Shown: positions 59,965 through 62,456 of the stretch, in pieces
Position numbering within the stretch: the stretch's first letter is position 1
Layout of the letters: every line of letters starts with the position of its first letter
Origin: Nostocales cyanobacterium
GTDB lineage: Bacteria > Cyanobacteriota > Cyanobacteriia > Cyanobacteriales > Nostocaceae
Reading direction: 5' to 3'
NCBI GenBank assembly: GCA_004292695.1
Contig: RDXV01000007.1
Coordinates: forward strand, 1 to 62,456
Length of the DNA stretch: 62,456 bases
Notes under the pieces: generated by a model
Database searches by the model: none
The model's input: the letters and a program-made list of their open reading frames with translations, nothing else
Told to the model about the DNA's origin: nothing
Made by a program: the position numbers and the translations under genes

Positions 59965-61368
59965 GTGCATAGGAATCAAAAAGTGGTAAAAAAATTGCTC
60001 AAGATTGGGGGTTTTACCCTATTTTTAGTAGCATTACCAGTGATGGGAAATGCTTTCGCTCAGGGAATATCTACTACCCCTGATCCTAATCCTGGAGATA
60101 CAGCATTTATGCTGATATCATCAGCCTTAGTATTATTAATGACACCAGGTCTAGCATTTTTTTATGGTGGGTTTGTGCGATCGCGCAATATTCTTAACAC
60201 CTTAATGATGAGTTTTGTGTTAATGGCCATTGTGGGAGTAACTTGGGTATTGTGGGGTTATAGCCTATCATTTGCCCCCGGTTTACCCTTCATTGGTGGT
60301 TTGCAGTGGTTAGGGTTAAACGGAGTTGGCTTAGAAACCACAGGTTATTTAGCCGGTTCAGCCCCAGCGGAAGTAGTATCCTATGCGGGAACAATACCCC
60401 ATCAAGCATACATGATTTATCAAGCCATGTTTGCAATTATTACTCCTGCCTTAATTTCCGGGGCGATCGCCGAAAGAATGAACTTCCGCGCCTATTGTCT
60501 ATTTGTACTACTTTGGTCAACCTTCATTTACACACCCCTAGCCCATGCAGTGTGGGCAAAAGGCGGATTTTTAGGATTATACGGTGGTTTAGGCGCTCTT
60601 GACTTTGCCGGTGGCACAGTAGTACATATTAGTTCCGGGGTTTCCGCCCTCGTTGCCGCCATCGTTTTAGGCCCCAGAAGAAACTACCCAGATCGCCTCA
60701 GTCCACCCCATAACGTCCCTTTTATTTTATTAGGTGCTGGTTTACTGTGGTTTGGTTGGTTTGGGTTTAACGCAGGTAGCGCCCTTTCCGCCGGCAAAAT
60801 TGCCACAGTCGCCTTCGTCGCCACCAACACCTCCGCCGCCGCAGGTGCATTAATGTGGTTAATATTAGAAGCCACCCTCAGAGGTAAACCCACTGCCGTA
60901 GGTGCAGCCACAGGTGCAGTAGCCGGTTTAGTAGGGATTACACCCGCCGCTGGATTTGTCACACCCCTAGCAGCTATTTTGATTGGCTTTATCACTGCCT
61001 TTGTGTGTTTTTATGCCGTCAGTTTCAAGCATAAATTAAACGTAGACGATGCCCTAGATACCTTTCCAGTACATGGAGTTGGGGGAACATTGGGAGCAAT
61101 TTTAACCGCCATCTTCGCCACCACAGAAGTCAACCCAGATGGAAAAGATGGATTACTACGTGGCAACTTTGGAGAAATATTCATAGAATTGTTAGCGATT
61201 GGTATAGCCTACGCGATCGCCGCCGCTGGTACTTGGTTAATTCTCAAACTCATTGATGCCACCATTGGGCTAAGAGTCAAAGAAGAAGACGAAAATCAAG
61301 GTTTAGATATCAGTGAACACGGAGAAGAAGGCTATAATTCTGAGTTTGGCGATCGCATTAACATTTAG
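59965..61368 (+). CDS. amt: Ammonium transporter Amt
   Basis: This 467-aa protein starts with GTG at 59965 (MHRNQKVVKKLL), a signal-like segment (LFLVALPVMGNAFAQGISTT) and eleven membrane helices. Conserved family motifs are PGLAFFYGGFVRSRN, WGYSLSFAPG, TPLAHAVWAKGGFLG, DFAGGTVVHISSGVSALVAA (first pore His), WFGFNAGSALS and DTFPVHGVGGTLGAI (second pore His). It conducts ammonium/ammonia and is normally controlled by nitrogen status; the near NtcA site upstream fits. An alternative GTG (residue 7) is possible. No glnB/glnK gene is adjacent. A cytoplasmic tail of about 30 residues follows the last helix. Confidence 0.95.
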   Translation: MHRNQKVVKKLLKIGGFTLFLVALPVMGNAFAQGISTTPDPNPGDTAFMLISSALVLLMTPGLAFFYGGFVRSRNILNTLMMSFVLMAIVGVTWVLWGYSLSFAPGLPFIGGLQWLGLNGVGLETTGYLAGSAPAEVVSYAGTIPHQAYMIYQAMFAIITPALISGAIAERMNFRAYCLFVLLWSTFIYTPLAHAVWAKGGFLGLYGGLGALDFAGGTVVHISSGVSALVAAIVLGPRRNYPDRLSPPHNVPFILLGAGLLWFGWFGFNAGSALSAGKIATVAFVATNTSAAAGALMWLILEATLRGKPTAVGAATGAVAGLVGITPAAGFVTPLAAILIGFITAFVCFYAVSFKHKLNVDDALDTFPVHGVGGTLGAILTAIFATTEVNPDGKDGLLRGNFGEIFIELLAIGIAYAIAAAGTWLILKLIDATIGLRVKEEDENQGLDISEHGEEGYNSEFGDRINI

Positions 61369-61450
61369 AATTGTAGGCAACAGTCAAGAGTCAAAATTCA
61401 CAACTCCTGACTTGCGTCTCCTGTCTCTTGAAAATCCTAACATCTTAACT

Positions 61451-62302
61451 GTGTCCACCTCTGCAAAACAATTTCCTCTGTGGGGATTCTTCTTACTGGT
61501 AACAAACGGGATCTTAATGTTAGCCATAGTTTTGCTTGTCTTCCGGCAGCAAGCCCTAACAAACGCCCTAGCAGACAACACTTCCCTACAACCAGTTAGC
61601 TTCAACACTCAAAGTAAATCCTTGACTCCAGAATTAGGACCCCGCCATAAGTTGAACTATCAACAATGGCAAGACATCCTCAAGCAAGAAGCCAAAGCAG
61701 TAGCCGCAAAACCACAGGAAAACCTAACCATACTAGCCGGAGATTCCCTAACACTTTGGTTTCCACCTGAATTATTACCAGAAGATAGAAACTGGTTAAA
61801 TCAAGGCATATCAGGAGAAACCAGCGCAGGACTATTAAAAAGATTAGAATATTTTGACAACACCAAACCAGAAATTATATTAGTCATGATTGGTATTAAC
61901 GACCTCATTCGTGGTGTCAAAGATGAAGAAATTTTAGATAATCAACGGCAGATCATTAGTTATCTACGTAAACAGCATCCTCAAAGCAAAATTTTTCTAC
62001 AATCAATCTTACCGCACGGATCAGAAACCGCCACTTGGGAAGGAAAAGATAAATTTCTGAATATGCCTAATACTCGTATCCGTAACTTAAACAAAGAACT
62101 GGAAAAAATCGCCGATCAACAAGGGGTAGAGTATCTCAACTTATACCCTTTATTTAGTAACAACAAAGGTGATATGCGCCCAGAATTTAGTACCGACGGT
62201 TTACACCTCAACCCCCAAGGTTACACAGTATGGCGCACCGCATTACAAATCTACACCAAACCCACACAAGTTACAAGGATATCGAGGAGTCAGGAGTTCT
62301 AG
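61451..62302 (+). CDS. SGNH/GDSL-family hydrolase, membrane-anchored (283 aa)
   Basis: The start is uncertain. A frame from ATG 61313 overlaps amt by 56 bases and is followed by a repeat-like stretch, so I choose GTG at 61451 (MSTSAKQFPLWGFFLL) immediately before the one membrane helix (FFLLVTNGILMLAIVLLVF). The catalytic domain has all SGNH blocks: Ser in LAGDSLTLWFPPE, Gly in NQGISGETSAGLL, Asn in VMIGINDLIRG, and Asp/His in STDGLHLNPQGY. It should be an esterase or lipase on the periplasmic side; substrate unknown. It is on the same strand as amt. The end overlaps a repeat tract that also ends a convergent gene from the right edge. Confidence 0.83.
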   Translation: MSTSAKQFPLWGFFLLVTNGILMLAIVLLVFRQQALTNALADNTSLQPVSFNTQSKSLTPELGPRHKLNYQQWQDILKQEAKAVAAKPQENLTILAGDSLTLWFPPELLPEDRNWLNQGISGETSAGLLKRLEYFDNTKPEIILVMIGINDLIRGVKDEEILDNQRQIISYLRKQHPQSKIFLQSILPHGSETATWEGKDKFLNMPNTRIRNLNKELEKIADQQGVEYLNLYPLFSNNKGDMRPEFSTDGLHLNPQGYTVWRTALQIYTKPTQVTRISRSQEF

Positions 62303-62345
62303 GAGTCAGGAGGGTGATGGGGAAGCAGGGGGAGCAGGGGAGGCA
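62277..62345. repeat. Repeat tract at the 3' ends of two convergent genes
   Basis: It consists of GGAGTCA units followed by GGGGAAGCAGGGGGAGCAGG-type purine repeats. It encodes the last codons of the SGNH hydrolase on one strand and about 17 final residues of the right-edge gene on the other. Confidence 0.75.
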
Positions 62346-62456
62346 GGTCTTGTTGTTCATTGGTGATTTGTGATGCCAGTGTTTTGGTTGTCTTGATTTC
62401 GACGTTCTCTTTCTTGACGCCTGAATCAGATTCCACGACCACATTGAGTTTTTCAT
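62299..62456 (-). CDS. C-terminal fragment of a gene entering from the right edge
   Basis: On the minus strand a frame open to the window edge reads EKLNVVVESDSGVKKENVEI, then KTTKTLASQITNEQQ, then a proline/leucine stretch (DLPPLLPLLPHHPPDS) and stop. The first 35 residues look like a genuine polar protein tail; the last 17 are produced by the purine/pyrimidine repeat tract. Identity cannot be given from so little. Convergent with the SGNH hydrolase and overlapping its stop region by four bases. Confidence 0.5.
   Translation of the reverse strand, partial: EKLNVVVESDSGVKKENVEIKTTKTLASQITNEQQDLPPLLPLLPHHPPDS

Noticed and set aside
61313-61450. Long N-terminus of the SGNH hydrolase
   Set aside because: It overlaps the amt coding region and a repeat-like spacer; the hydrophobic anchor directly after GTG 61451 is a better beginning, though this is not proven.

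Overview
The window is chromosomal DNA of a filamentous, probably heterocyst-forming cyanobacterium (Nostocales; Anabaena/Dolichospermum/Nostoc-like). The evidence is: at least 15 copies of the HIP1 octamer GCGATCGC; many heptameric tandem repeats (STRR type) between genes; low GC; a tocopherol cyclase, an alternative terminal oxidase and an iron-uptake SLH/OprB porin; and a gene order porin - Crp-type regulator - phoU - sphS - sphR / zicK - zacK that matches, as I remember it, all4499 to alr4505 of Anabaena sp. PCC 7120. No insertion sequence with a transposase, CRISPR array or phage module was seen.

Layout. 1-5600: secreted, repeat-rich proteins (an RTX/Calx-beta protein cut by the window edge, a 1148-aa choice-of-anchor/phytase-like/RTX protein, and an unknown 161-aa protein). 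5800-9100: a fused gene remnant (M42 peptidase head joined to a histidine-phosphatase tail) and two envelope proteins sharing a glycine-zipper C-terminal module, one with SLH domains. 9200-14900: porin, Crp/Fnr regulator and the phosphate-sensing operon sphR-sphS-phoU. 15300-17500: two tandem coiled-coil proteins, likely ZicK/ZacK. 17700-29100: housekeeping and small metabolic genes (hisA, two Ycf49/DUF3593-type membrane proteins, csaB, a PEP-mutase-family lyase, a decayed nitrilase, an aldehyde dehydrogenase, hisS, a Rieske oxygenase). 29400-34200: a five-gene terminal oxidase operon whose subunit II lacks the CuA ligands (ARTO type), preceded by two DUF2231 membrane proteins. 34900-37700: holB, tmk and a second Rieske oxygenase.

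38200-48500 is the most unusual part. After an orphan HlyD adaptor comes a three-gene locus: a membrane-anchored von Willebrand A protein, a 910-aa tubulin-like GTPase-type protein with an intact GGTGSG loop, and a 1016-aa membrane protein. The last appears to be a full-length divergent paralogue of the tubulin-like protein that has lost both nucleotide-binding glycine loops and gained transmembrane helices in its middle. A 99-aa helical protein follows. I read this as a candidate membrane-tethered active/inactive tubulin-like pair controlled by an extracytoplasmic vWA module.

48600-62456: a subtilisin-type protease, two pentapeptide-repeat proteins, a SelD-type FAD oxidoreductase, an orphan TRAP-type binding lipoprotein, tRNA-Arg(CCU), tocopherol cyclase, a gene-free stretch that may encode a structured RNA, a CHASE2-Ser/Thr kinase, an ammonium transporter, an SGNH hydrolase, and the tail of one more gene at the right edge.

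Intergenic space is heavily occupied by repeats: heptamer tracts, a hairpin family (AGATCCCCGACTTCT and its complement), a second hairpin family (GCGGGCATCTTGCCCGC), and ACGCAGAGG-type degenerate repeats. Several tracts supply stop codons or sit between operon genes.
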